In this document: positions 8,179 through 14,392 of the stretch, piece by piece | Numbering within the stretch: the stretch's first letter is position 1 | Layout: each line of letters starts with the position of its first letter | Origin: a virus | Virus record (IMG/VR): IMGVR_UViG_3300032050_005311 | Location: 1 to 23,243 of that record | Direction: 5' to 3' (one strand) | Length of the DNA: 23,243 nucleotides | Made by a program: the position numbers and the translations under genes | The notes under the pieces: model-generated | The model's database searches: none | Seen by the model: the letters and a program-made list of their open reading frames with translations, nothing else | Told to the model about the DNA's origin: nothing

Positions 8179-8196
8179 GTGGGGCTTGCGCCCCAC
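8179..8196 (-). terminator. GC-rich hairpin with GCAA tetraloop between hsp20 and oxygenase
   Basis: On the minus strand the sequence reads GTGGGGC-GCAA-GCCCCAC, a perfect seven-pair stem closed by a GNRA-type loop, three bases after the hsp20 stop. Only TTGTTG follows rather than a run of T, so it is a weak intrinsic terminator at best. It may instead protect the 3' end of an hsp20 message or mark a processing point before the oxygenase ribosome binding site. Confidence 0.45.
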
Positions 8197-8199
8197 CCT

Positions 8200-8676
8200 T
8201 TATGCAGCCTTTCTTTCTTCTTGTAGAAGTTGAGGCTCAAATGTTTTTAGTTCATTACCAATTTCAATCTTGCGTGGTTTCTTGTGTTCGGGAATAATGT
8301 TCTCAAGCCCAACACGTAGAATACCATCTTTGTATTCTGCACCTTTTACTTCAATGGTGTCAGCAATAGTGATTGACTTAGTGAAAGAACGTGTACCAAT
8401 ACCACGATGCAGATATTCGTAGCCTTCTTTCTCTAGTTTTTCACCTTTGATAGTCAATGTATTGTTTTGTACATGAATATCAATCTCATCTTTGCCAAAG
8501 CCAGCAACAGCAAGTTCAACCACATATTTGTTCTCATCTAGTTTGATGATGTTATGTGGCGGAAAGTTTGTTGTTGGTTTTGTATCATTGAGAATAGTTT
8601 CTACATCACGAATGAAGTTTTCAAAGCCCAAAGTTTGATTTAAAATCATTGGACCAAAACGACCAGTAATAGTCAT
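8200..8676 (-). CDS. hsp20: Small heat-shock protein Hsp20 (alpha-crystallin domain)
   Basis: An ATP-independent holdase that binds unfolding proteins; Hsp20 genes are a shared feature of marine T4-like phages. It has 158 residues. The alpha-crystallin domain spans roughly residues 40-140, with YVVELAVAGFGKDEIDIHV, LTIKGEK and the conserved end strand DGILRVGLE. RKIEIG near the C-terminus is the I-x-I type anchor that drives oligomer formation. I chose the ATG at 8676 because GGAG stands eight bases before it. A TTG seven codons upstream reads through that ribosome site and is unlikely. The gene is separated from its neighbours by hairpins on both sides, so its message may be individually stabilised or terminated. 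Confidence 0.95.
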   Translation of the reverse strand: MTITGRFGPMILNQTLGFENFIRDVETILNDTKPTTNFPPHNIIKLDENKYVVELAVAGFGKDEIDIHVQNNTLTIKGEKLEKEGYEYLHRGIGTRSFTKSITIADTIEVKGAEYKDGILRVGLENIIPEHKKPRKIEIGNELKTFEPQLLQEERKAA

Positions 8677-8706
8677 AGTTTTCTCCTTTATAAGCAAGTT
8701 AAATTA

Positions 8707-8727
8707 CGTGACCCCTAAGGCATCACG
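8707..8727 (-). other. Imperfect hairpin upstream of hsp20
   Basis: The minus strand reads CGTGA-TG-CC-TTA-GG-GG-TCACG: five outer pairs, a 2x2 internal loop, two inner pairs and a TTA loop. It lies between the stop of the 60-residue gene and the hsp20 ribosome binding site and has no T run. It could be a processing or stability element, or chance. Confidence 0.3.
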
Positions 8728-8729
8728 AC

Positions 8730-8912
8730 TTACTTGGCAACCATAAACGCTGTACGGTTGACAAGATAAGTTCTCTGTGGATTACTTTGATTGAATACTT
8801 TGATGAACTCGTTAGAACCTTCTCTAATCACATCATCGTAATCCCTAGTATACACTTCTTCTTTTGTATACTTATTGATCAGTTTCACTGGATTGTTTTT
8901 CACTTTGCTCAT
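8730..8912 (-). CDS. Small hypothetical protein downstream of RegA (60 residues)
   Basis: A 60-residue protein I do not recognise: MSKVKNNPVKLINKYTKEEV followed by a YTRDYDDVIREGSNEFIKVF stretch, then NQSNPQRTYLVNRTAFMVAK. It has a basic start and end around an acidic middle, with no membrane segment or metal-binding motif. The ATG at 8912 lies 12 bases after the RegA stop. The upstream ribosome binding site is poor (TGGTGATACATC), so expression may depend on coupling to regA. Confidence 0.65.
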   Translation of the reverse strand: MSKVKNNPVKLINKYTKEEVYTRDYDDVIREGSNEFIKVFNQSNPQRTYLVNRTAFMVAK

Positions 8913-8924
8913 GATGTATCACCA

Positions 8925-9329
8925 TTATTCTATTTTACCTTTTTTACCTATGTTATATTTAGCAATCAATTCCCAATCATCCTTTTCTTTGAAAGCAATG
9001 ATCTTGATTTGATGAATTGGTGCCATATTATGTTCTACTATATCATAGTTTATAATCTTTAGCAAGCCCCATTCCTCTAATAAATTGGCAATAGCGTTGC
9101 GTCTTTGTATATCATTCTCGGTAATTGTTGATAATTTACCATCTAAAGCAAACAGTTCTTTGAAATGTACGATATAATACTTACCTTGCTTATGCAATAT
9201 GTGGCAAGATTGATATAGTACCTTTTCTTTCCGACTTGAAACACCGATACGTGTCAGTGTCTCACGCACTTTTAGGAAGTCATCTTGTTTAGTCAGGGTG
9301 ACTTCAACGAATTTAGATAAATCAACCAT
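8925..9329 (-). CDS. regA: RegA translational repressor
   Basis: RegA binds the start regions of phage early messages and blocks ribosome loading, including its own and those of clamp-loader genes in T4. This copy has 134 residues (T4 RegA has 122). Recognition rests on the overall pattern FVEVTLTKQDDFLKVRETLTRIG, the central SCHILHKQGKYYIVHFKELFALDG and the RRNAIANLLEEWG helix, plus its exact T4 place directly after gp62. The ATG at 9329 is one base past the gp62 stop, with AGGAAAA in the end of gp62 serving as ribosome binding site. The C-terminus (KKGKIE) is basic. Confidence 0.93.
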   Translation of the reverse strand: MVDLSKFVEVTLTKQDDFLKVRETLTRIGVSSRKEKVLYQSCHILHKQGKYYIVHFKELFALDGKLSTITENDIQRRNAIANLLEEWGLLKIINYDIVEHNMAPIHQIKIIAFKEKDDWELIAKYNIGKKGKIE

Positions 9330-9330
9330 G

Positions 9331-9717
9331 TCATTTTCCTAATCCACCTGTGAAGGTTTCTTCTTTTATTTTTTGGATTTGTTCTTTGCTTAGTAGTCGC
9401 AGAGCATCACGTGCTTTGGAGTCGGACAGGCCATAGACCAATTTTACACATTCCAAATCATCGTTTTTTTCGGCTTTTGCCCACTTCGCAAATGGTCGTT
9501 TCATAGACCTGACAGTATTTAGTAAATAGTCAAACTGTAGTTTCTTATCCAGGTAGTGCCTACTATTCATCTCATTGGCATAGGCCAGACAGTCTTTATG
9601 TTGAGACAAAGACCTGTTGGTCAGAAAAGGCACATAGTCTTTCTCTGTAATTTCGTCTACGATAAGTTGTTTCTTATTCTGTAGAATGGAGTTTACGTAG
9701 TCAAATGGATTACTCAT
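9331..9717 (-). CDS. 62: Clamp loader small subunit gp62
   Basis: One gp62 joins four gp44 to form the T4-type clamp loader that opens the gp45 ring and places it on DNA. The protein has 128 residues, shorter than T4 gp62 (187), as is usual in marine relatives. It starts MSNPFDYVNSILQNKKQLI and contains YVPFLTNRSLSQHKDCLAYANEMN, LDKKLQFDYLLNTVRSMKRPFAKW and a final LSKEQIQKIKEE helix. Most of the assignment comes from this pattern and its position. Its ATG overlaps the gp44 TGA (ATGA), so the two subunits are translationally coupled, which suits a fixed complex ratio. Confidence 0.92.
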   Translation of the reverse strand: MSNPFDYVNSILQNKKQLIVDEITEKDYVPFLTNRSLSQHKDCLAYANEMNSRHYLDKKLQFDYLLNTVRSMKRPFAKWAKAEKNDDLECVKLVYGLSDSKARDALRLLSKEQIQKIKEETFTGGLGK

Positions 9718-10646
9718 TTGAACTCCACATTGGCCATTATCTCAGTCAGACATGCAACAAGATTGATTTCTTGGTCAGCCACAAATGCTTGCTTGTATTG
9801 GTAGTCAGCCAGGATAATAACTGCTTGAGGTATGCTCTGTGGTTTTACAACATCATACAGAACATCATACAGTTTACGAAAGAATGTCGTGGAATCAATG
9901 TCTGTCGTTGCTGCCCATTTACGAACGGATGCAAAGTCTTTCTCTTTCAAATGTTTGACAATCTGTGTGATAGATAAGTCACCGATTTGAGAGAGAATAC
10001 CTACATCAATCTTGCCGAGTTTGGAATAGCGTTGAAGTTCATTGATAGCACGACGAAAATCTGGAAAGTGTTTCTTGATTACTTCAGCAATTACTTTGCT
10101 GTCATAATCTACTTTCTCTGTGTCTAGTATGTGTGTAATGCGTTTGAAGAAAGATGCTGCCATCTTTGTCTTTTCACCATTCTTCAAACCAAATTCAATG
10201 ACCGCACACCGACTGTGAAGTGGGTCAATGATTTTGCTTTTGTAATTACAAGTGAAGATGAACGAACAGTTCATTGCGAACTCTTCAATTGCATTACGCA
10301 GGGCAGGCTGAGTTGAGTTTGGATTTAGATAGTCTGCTTCGTCAATGATGATGACCTTACGACCACCAGTGAATGACATTGACGATGCATAGTTTTTGAT
10401 CTTAGTTCTGAATACATCAATACCTGACTCATCAGAACCATTGATTATCATGTAATCGCAACCCACTTCGTTGCAAAGTGCTTTGGCGATTGTCGTCTTG
10501 CCTACGCCCGCTCCACCAGCCAGAAGCAGGTTGGGAATCTGCTTCTGGTTGACGTACTCTTGAAACACTGCTTTCAAACGTTCTGGTAAGATGCAGTCCT
10601 CTACCGTTTGAGGGCGATACTTTTCTGTCCACAGAAGATGTTCCAT
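9714..10646 (-). CDS. 44: Clamp loader large subunit gp44 (AAA+ ATPase)
   Basis: The ATP-hydrolysing subunit of the sliding clamp loader, 310 residues (T4: 319). It opens with LLWTEKYRPQTVEDCILP, the usual start of RFC-type loaders. Walker A GGAGVGKT is at 44-51, Walker B VIIIDEADYL around 98-106, and the arginine-finger motif SRC at 145-147. The sensor region FTCNYKSKIIDPLHSRC is complete. The C-terminal collar helices run from about 220. The ATG at 10646 has AAAGG eight bases upstream, in a 37-base AT-rich gap after the 71-residue gene. No zinc-finger or insertion is seen. Confidence 0.97.
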   Translation of the reverse strand: MEHLLWTEKYRPQTVEDCILPERLKAVFQEYVNQKQIPNLLLAGGAGVGKTTIAKALCNEVGCDYMIINGSDESGIDVFRTKIKNYASSMSFTGGRKVIIIDEADYLNPNSTQPALRNAIEEFAMNCSFIFTCNYKSKIIDPLHSRCAVIEFGLKNGEKTKMAASFFKRITHILDTEKVDYDSKVIAEVIKKHFPDFRRAINELQRYSKLGKIDVGILSQIGDLSITQIVKHLKEKDFASVRKWAATTDIDSTTFFRKLYDVLYDVVKPQSIPQAVIILADYQYKQAFVADQEINLVACLTEIMANVEFK

Positions 10647-10683
10647 GGTAACCTTTCACATAAATCATAATAAAAATAATATA

Positions 10684-10899
10684 TCAAGCGTTGTTCAATG
10701 ATGAAATAACATCAAGTAAACTTTCTTTGACACGCCAATCAACGTTGTTCACACCATAGATGACTGTGTATCGTTGCAGTTTAGCATTCTCATCTGGATC
10801 AATAATCTCAAATACAGATGCTACAATTTCAGCATTGATGAAGATTGAATCACCATCAAATGCTTGTGATGCGTTTGTGAATGGAACTAACTTTGCCAT
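10684..10899 (-). CDS. Small FlbD-like protein between clamp and clamp loader
   Basis: A 71-residue protein of unknown function. I chose the ATG at 10899 (MAKLVPFTNASQAFDGDSIF). It lies one base after the gp45 stop, and its ribosome binding site AAAGG is formed by the last codons of gp45. A start 13 codons further up has no support. The layout resembles small FlbD-like domains: a strand with IFINAEIVASVFEI, a second strand RYTVIYGVNNVDWRVKES, then a short helix LLDVISSLN. This likeness is weak and function does not follow from it. T4 has no gene at this exact place. Coupling to gp45 suggests a role near the clamp or its message. Confidence 0.75.
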   Translation of the reverse strand: MAKLVPFTNASQAFDGDSIFINAEIVASVFEIIDPDENAKLQRYTVIYGVNNVDWRVKESLLDVISSLNNA

Positions 10900-10900
10900 A

Positions 10901-11581
10901 TTAACCTTTCTGAAATGTTGAACCAGTTTCAGTTGCAATCCAATACTGAAGATTCAATGTTTTGTGTTTGAAGTGTGAAATACCTTTAGATGAAATCTTT
11001 ACATCATAAGAACCAGAAATCACTTTCAGATTTTCTAGCTTGAAGGTAATTTTGTACTTATCACCATTGCCTTTGGCAACTTCAATAGAGTCCGTGTTGG
11101 CTGCATCGTTTGTGGTATCAAATGCAGTCACAAAGATTTTTTCACCATCAGATTCAATTGCAATATTTGGTACAGAAAGAACACTGGCCGCTTTCATGAT
11201 CCAGTCAAAGTCATCTTGCGTAAGTTCAAACGAAACTTCAGGATCAGGCATTGTGATTGGCTTGTCAGATGCGGCAACAATCATACCAGGTGCACAGAAA
11301 CGATATTTGATTTTGCTTCGTCCCTGTAGACCAGAAATGACTACACTGTTATCTTGAAAGTCAAGAACAGGATCTTCTTTGTGTAGAGTAAGAACAGACA
11401 GGAAGTTGTTCAAATCATACACACCAAACTCAGCAGGAAACTCTTCACCGACAGTTGCTTCTGCCATCACAGTCTTTTGTGCAGATACGGTACGGAGTGT
11501 CTTACCTTTCTTGAATAGAATACCTTGATTGATTGAAGCAAAGTTCTTCAGAAGTGTGATTGTAGTATCAGATAATTTCAT
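10901..11581 (-). CDS. 45: Sliding clamp gp45
   Basis: The processivity ring of the phage polymerase, a trimer in T4, which also acts as a mobile activator of late transcription through gp55. It has 226 residues (T4: 228). It starts MKLSDTTITLLKNFASINQG, closely matching the T4 form, and continues with the two repeated beta domains (FPAEFGVYDLNNFLSVLTL; VSFELTQDDFDWIMKAASVL; LKVISGSYDVKISSKGISHF). The ATG at 11581 follows the DUF3310-like gene after three bases, with AGGAAA in that gene's last codons as ribosome binding site. A candidate extended -10 promoter lies about 40 bases upstream. Confidence 0.97.
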   Translation of the reverse strand: MKLSDTTITLLKNFASINQGILFKKGKTLRTVSAQKTVMAEATVGEEFPAEFGVYDLNNFLSVLTLHKEDPVLDFQDNSVVISGLQGRSKIKYRFCAPGMIVAASDKPITMPDPEVSFELTQDDFDWIMKAASVLSVPNIAIESDGEKIFVTAFDTTNDAANTDSIEVAKGNGDKYKITFKLENLKVISGSYDVKISSKGISHFKHKTLNLQYWIATETGSTFQKG

Positions 11582-11584
11582 AAT

Positions 11585-11854
11585 TTATTTCCTCGTCAAG
11601 TCATGATTATGTAAAGCCATTATAGCATAGTGAACAACCTTCAGCAAGTCATCCCTGTTGTAACCATTCTTTTTACCATAACGCTGTGCATACTTCATGA
11701 TATTTCCAATAAAGAATCCTTCACCGTGCCCACAGTCAATAATGAATTCTGAAGTTTGGAATTTGTTTAGTGAATAGTGTTGACCGTATGTCTTGTCAAT
11801 GTATTGTTTCAAATCTTCAAGAATACGGTCCTCACTATATTTGTAATCGATCAA
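11585..11854 (-). CDS. DUF3310-like small phage protein (TTG start)
   Basis: An 89-residue protein resembling the DUF3310 family of phage proteins, often called nucleotide-kinase-like without proof. The matching region is HYSLNKFQTSEFIIDCGHGEGFFIGNIMKYAQRYGKK and then DDLLKVVHYAIMAL, i.e. the G-N-x-x-K-Y...R-x-x-K...D-L-x-K order of that family. The start is TTG at 11854, overlapping the glycosyltransferase stop as TTGA. An in-frame TAG lies two codons further up, and no ATG or GTG occurs before residue 50, so TTG is the only sensible start. A weak start would lower its level relative to its neighbours. Confidence 0.75.
   Translation of the reverse strand: MIDYKYSEDRILEDLKQYIDKTYGQHYSLNKFQTSEFIIDCGHGEGFFIGNIMKYAQRYGKKNGYNRDDLLKVVHYAIMALHNHDLTRK
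11619..11647 (-). promoter_or_regulatory. Candidate extended -10 promoter before gp45
   Basis: Inside the end of the DUF3310-like gene the minus strand reads TGCTATAAT (-10 TATAAT at 11624-11619 with an extended TGn). TTGCTG is 17 bases upstream (11647-11642) and matches only half of the -35 consensus. A start near 11612 would give the clamp gene a leader of about 30 bases. It lies within coding sequence and could be chance. Confidence 0.25.
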
Positions 11855-12666
11855 AGTCTACCAGTGTACTGAGCAACAGCGGGCATGTTGCCAGTAAATG
11901 CATAGGTACCAATGTGTTGTGTTTTCATCCACGGACACAGATAAACTTGACCACCAATCTTGCGCCACATCTGACAGAACATGTAATCTTCTGACAGATA
12001 ACGCTCAGAGCCACCACCCACACATGAGTCAGTGGTATCAATCACCGTATCAAAGTATGCATGAATATAACGTGAGCCATCAAAGTGTGCTTGACCGATG
12101 TGATCGGGCTTGTAACGAATGAAAGGATATTCTTCTTTCATTTTATCAAATACACCACGCTTGATCATCATGTGACCTGTACCAATCTCCATAACTTCTA
12201 GAGGCTCGGACACTTGAAATTGTTGTGTGCCTTTTACTACGTTGAATACGTATTCGCCAACAAGATTTTCAAGTTCTTTTGGATTCAAATCAGGATGCTT
12301 ACGTGCTGTCTCTGCAATATTACCCCAATTGATTGACTTCTTAGGATATGGACCACCAATGACATCTTTGTCCAATGCCATCAGTGCAACGATATCATTT
12401 GGATCAAAATGAATATCGGAGTCAATGAACATCATGTGTGTGAAGTCTGTGCGGAGAAACTCATCAACAAGATAGTTTCGTGCACGTGTGATTAGTGATT
12501 CGTTGAAGAGAAAGGAGAACTTCGTTTCAATACCATAACGTATCATAATGGTTTGTAAGTCAAGGCATGACTTCATGTACAAACCATGGTTCATTCCACC
12601 ATACATCGGTGTGGCAACGAACAGTTTATTTTTTCTTAGTTGTTCAAGGTTTACTTGTAGTTGCAT
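11851..12666 (-). CDS. GT-A type glycosyltransferase
   Basis: A 271-residue enzyme of the nucleotide-sugar-dependent GT-A fold. KLFVATPMYGGMN opens the nucleotide-binding region. FTHMMFIDSDIHFDPNDIV carries the metal-binding DxD (Asp82-Ser-Asp84). VIGGPYPKKSINW and EVMEIGTGHMMIKRGVFDKM are the acceptor-side motifs usual in this group, and SEDYMFCQMWRKIGG (about 230-244) supplies the late catalytic acidic residues. No signal or membrane segment is seen. The ATG at 12666 follows GGATAG and stands only about 10 bases after the T run of the preceding terminator. No promoter is visible here, so it probably depends on read-through. The acceptor (DNA base, protein or surface sugar) is unknown. Confidence 0.82.
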   Translation of the reverse strand: MQLQVNLEQLRKNKLFVATPMYGGMNHGLYMKSCLDLQTIMIRYGIETKFSFLFNESLITRARNYLVDEFLRTDFTHMMFIDSDIHFDPNDIVALMALDKDVIGGPYPKKSINWGNIAETARKHPDLNPKELENLVGEYVFNVVKGTQQFQVSEPLEVMEIGTGHMMIKRGVFDKMKEEYPFIRYKPDHIGQAHFDGSRYIHAYFDTVIDTTDSCVGGGSERYLSEDYMFCQMWRKIGGQVYLCPWMKTQHIGTYAFTGNMPAVAQYTGRL

Positions 12667-12677
12667 AATCTATCCAT

Positions 12678-12719
12678 AAAAAAAAGTGAAAACACATATG
12701 AATATATATGCTTTCACTT
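12678..12719 (-). terminator. Intrinsic terminator after the helix-turn-helix gene
   Basis: On the minus strand AAGTGAAA (12719-12712) pairs with TTTCACTT (12691-12684). The intervening GCATATATATTCATATGTGT can extend the stem partly, and the arm runs into a T tract (12685-12678). It lies about 20 bases after the HTH stop. It closes a single-gene unit that begins at the promoter at 13105. Confidence 0.8.
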
Positions 12720-12738
12720 CACCCGTTTTCATGCCTTT

Positions 12739-13002
12739 TTAGGCAAATGCTTCTCCACCAAGTGCAGCATGTGCAGCAGCAATCATTGCTTTGGTTGGTT
12801 TACCTAGTTTGTAGTAGGTAATACGACGACCATCGGCAAGAGTTTTCTTGTTGGTGTAGATACAGTAACCCTCAGAACGCAGTTCTTCAATGCGGGCACC
12901 AACATTTACGATACCGAAACGAGCACGTGCCTGTGCAGCAGTCAAGGTATTATAAGGACCATCCTTGGAAAGGAAGTTAAGGATTTTCTGTTTAGCAGAC
13001 AT
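12739..13002 (-). CDS. Small winged helix-turn-helix DNA-binding protein
   Basis: An 87-residue protein that looks like a compact winged HTH of the kind found in many phages (HTH_39-like). Helix 1 is AKQKILNFLSKDG, helix 2 and the recognition helix are LTAAQARARFG and VNVGARIEELRSEGY, and the wing is CIYTNKKTLADGRRITYYKLG. An alanine-rich tail follows (TKAMIAAAHAALGGEAFA). The ATG at 13002 has GGAG 11 bases upstream. The gene forms its own unit: a perfect consensus promoter, a leader that can fold into a pseudoknot, the gene, then a strong terminator. A transcription regulator is the natural reading, but its targets are not visible. Confidence 0.85.
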   Translation of the reverse strand: MSAKQKILNFLSKDGPYNTLTAAQARARFGIVNVGARIEELRSEGYCIYTNKKTLADGRRITYYKLGKPTKAMIAAAHAALGGEAFA

Positions 13003-13024
13003 TCAAATTACTCCATAAAAAAAT

Positions 13025-13068
13025 AGTCGCACCAAGATAAACAATTTGTAGAGGCGACTTTTCTCTAC
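13025..13068 (-). promoter_or_regulatory. Candidate H-type pseudoknot leader of the helix-turn-helix gene
   Basis: On the minus strand GTAGAG (13068-13063) pairs with CTCTAC (13053-13048). The loop holds AGTCGC (13059-13054), which pairs with GCGACT (13030-13025) downstream. The geometry is a standard H-type pseudoknot: stem 1 six pairs, loop 1 AAA, stem 2 six pairs, no spacer between stems, loop 3 of 17 A/U-rich bases. ATTTTTTT and then the GGAG ribosome site follow. The predicted transcript start (about 13070) is at its first base. An alternative is a simple AGTCGC/GCGACT hairpin plus T7, acting as an attenuator. Confidence 0.5.
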
Positions 13069-13076
13069 ATATTGTT

Positions 13077-13105
13077 ATTATATAAAAAAAGAGAGAGTGT
13101 GTCAA
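13077..13105 (-). promoter_or_regulatory. Perfect consensus sigma70-type promoter inside a terminator (HTH gene)
   Basis: The -35 TTGACA is at 13105-13100, the spacer is 17 bases, and the -10 TATAAT is at 13082-13077: twelve of twelve consensus bases. The -35 box lies in the loop of the terminator hairpin for the AAA ATPase gene, and the terminator's T7 run forms part of the spacer. The expected start is near 13070, giving a leader of about 68 bases for the HTH gene. Confidence 0.85.
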
Positions 13106-13112
13106 CACTCTC
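13084..13112 (-). terminator. Intrinsic terminator after the AAA ATPase gene
   Basis: On the minus strand GAGAGTGT-TGAC-ACACTCTC forms an eight-pair stem with a four-base loop (13112-13093), followed by CT and T7 (13090-13084). This is a textbook intrinsic terminator 24 bases after the ATPase stop. A second possible hairpin, AGGTAA/TTACCT (13136-13115), precedes it. The promoter of the next gene is embedded in it. Confidence 0.85.
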
Positions 13113-13135
13113 CCAGGTAAAGATGAAAGATTACC

Positions 13136-14317
13136 TTAGAAAGGCACCTCTTCAGTCTCATTCACGGCAGGTTTTACTTCTGGTGCAGGTGTAACAGAAG
13201 GATCAATACCAGCATCAACCTTAGTGTACAGATCAAAGAAAGTAACTTTGGTATCAGCATCAAAACGATTCAAGCAATACTCAATTGCTTTTTTCTTGTC
13301 ATTGTAGATACCGAAAGTCTTGACAATGTGTACCAGACGGCGTGTGGAGATAACTTCATCACAGCCACCATCAGCAAACGTGGTACGAATAGCGTTTGCC
13401 CATGTCACAAGATTCTTGGCAAAGGTTGCATCGGAACGACCAGCAGCATCAAGTTCTTTGTTGATGATCTTTTCTTCAATACGTGCGGGTGGCCAATCTT
13501 GTTCCATCGTGTTAGGGAAACGTTCAAGAAATGCTTCGTTCAAAACATTGGTGAACATATACCGACCATCTTCAGAACCTTTACCTTTGGTATTAGCAGT
13601 AGCAAAGATTGTGAAACCAGGCGCAGGTGTAACCAGTTCATTCTTTTTCTTCAGCAAGAATGGTTTGCCCTCAAGAACACGTTGTAGGCAAGAAAGATTT
13701 TGTGCACCGTAATCAATCTCATCAAGGCAGAGTACAGCACCCTGACGAGCAGCAACCGTCACAGGACCATCACGCCATTCCATCTGACCATTGATAAGCA
13801 CATAGTTACCAAGCAAGTCACCTTCATCGGAATCGGGTGTCATTGATACGCAAACGAACTTGCGTTTGGCTTTAGCACAAGCCTGTTCAATAGACATGGT
13901 TTTACCATTACCAGATTGACCAGTAATGAATACAGGAAAGAATTGTTTTGATTGTACAATTGACAACACATCTTCAAAGTTGCCAAAAGGTACATAGTTG
14001 CCATATTGAGAAGGAATTAGATTCTCAATCTCAAGATCAGTTGTCACATTAGTAATACGATGGCTTTCAGTAGGAGTTGGTTTAGCCATAGGGATTACTT
14101 GTGCAGTCATTTGTATTGCTGGTGAGTCACCAGAGACACCAGGAACACGGAACAGACCACGTTTGATACGGTACGATTCATCTTTGGTGAACCATTGTGG
14201 CCACTTCAGGCCAGTTTGTTCCACGATATCACGGATATCGTCAGTAGTAACTTGAGTTTTACCAGTTGCCAGAATAGCATCAATAAATGCTTGGCGTTTC
14301 TCAGCACGTGTTGCCAT
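13136..14317 (-). CDS. MoxR/CobS-like AAA+ ATPase
   Basis: A 393-residue ATPase often labelled CobS (cobaltochelatase subunit) in marine phages. Walker A GQSGNGKT is at 133-140 and Walker B VLCLDEID at 195-202. The MoxR/CobS-type stretch SDEGDLLGNYVLINGQMEWR lies between them, and FTIFATANTKGKGSEDGRY with FLERFPNTMEQDW gives sensor 1 and the arginine finger region. Residues 1-60 look like a separate small helical domain, followed by a proline/threonine linker. The upstream gene encodes a VWA protein. AAA-VWA pairs of this type act as metal chelatases or as chaperones that activate or remodel a protein complex. It has its own consensus promoter, and its ribosome site is GGAG 11 bases before the ATG. 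Nothing else for cobalamin synthesis is in the window, so remodelling seems the likelier job. Confidence 0.88.
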   Translation of the reverse strand: MATRAEKRQAFIDAILATGKTQVTTDDIRDIVEQTGLKWPQWFTKDESYRIKRGLFRVPGVSGDSPAIQMTAQVIPMAKPTPTESHRITNVTTDLEIENLIPSQYGNYVPFGNFEDVLSIVQSKQFFPVFITGQSGNGKTMSIEQACAKAKRKFVCVSMTPDSDEGDLLGNYVLINGQMEWRDGPVTVAARQGAVLCLDEIDYGAQNLSCLQRVLEGKPFLLKKKNELVTPAPGFTIFATANTKGKGSEDGRYMFTNVLNEAFLERFPNTMEQDWPPARIEEKIINKELDAAGRSDATFAKNLVTWANAIRTTFADGGCDEVISTRRLVHIVKTFGIYNDKKKAIEYCLNRFDADTKVTFFDLYTKVDAGIDPSVTPAPEVKPAVNETEEVPF

Positions 14318-14349
14318 AATATAAAATCTCCATCACAATAAGAACTACC

Positions 14350-14378
14350 ATTATAAAATAATCCCACCACTTTGTCAA
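14350..14378 (-). promoter_or_regulatory. Perfect consensus sigma70-type promoter of the AAA ATPase gene
   Basis: TTGACA at 14378-14373, a 17-base spacer, and TATAAT at 14355-14350, all twelve bases matching. The expected start near 14343 gives a 26-base leader with GGAG before the ATG at 14317. The -35 box overlaps the loop and arm of a hairpin that ends the preceding gene. Confidence 0.85.
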
Positions 14379-14386
14379 GTGGCAGG
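14355..14386 (-). terminator. Probable intrinsic terminator after the zincin-VWA gene
   Basis: On the minus strand CCACTT-GACA-AAGTGG (14382-14367) forms six pairs with a four-base loop. Two further C/G pairs lie beyond a small mismatch, and ATTATTTT follows. It is weaker than the terminator at 13112 because the tail is broken by A. Its loop carries most of the -35 box of the next promoter. Confidence 0.55.
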
Positions 14387-14392
14387 ATGTTA

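Noticed and set aside
10647-10683. TTGATA and T/A-rich sequence as a promoter before gp44
   Set aside because: No -10 box at a proper distance; the clamp and loader genes are more simply one operon.
13320-13712. A 130-residue plus-strand frame inside the AAA ATPase gene
   Set aside because: It is a shadow of a gene with intact Walker motifs; its composition (Ser/Arg-rich) and lack of a ribosome site argue against coding.
13136-14317. Naming the AAA ATPase as a cobalamin biosynthesis enzyme
   Set aside because: The label comes from distant similarity; no other cobalamin gene is present, and AAA-VWA pairs have wider roles.
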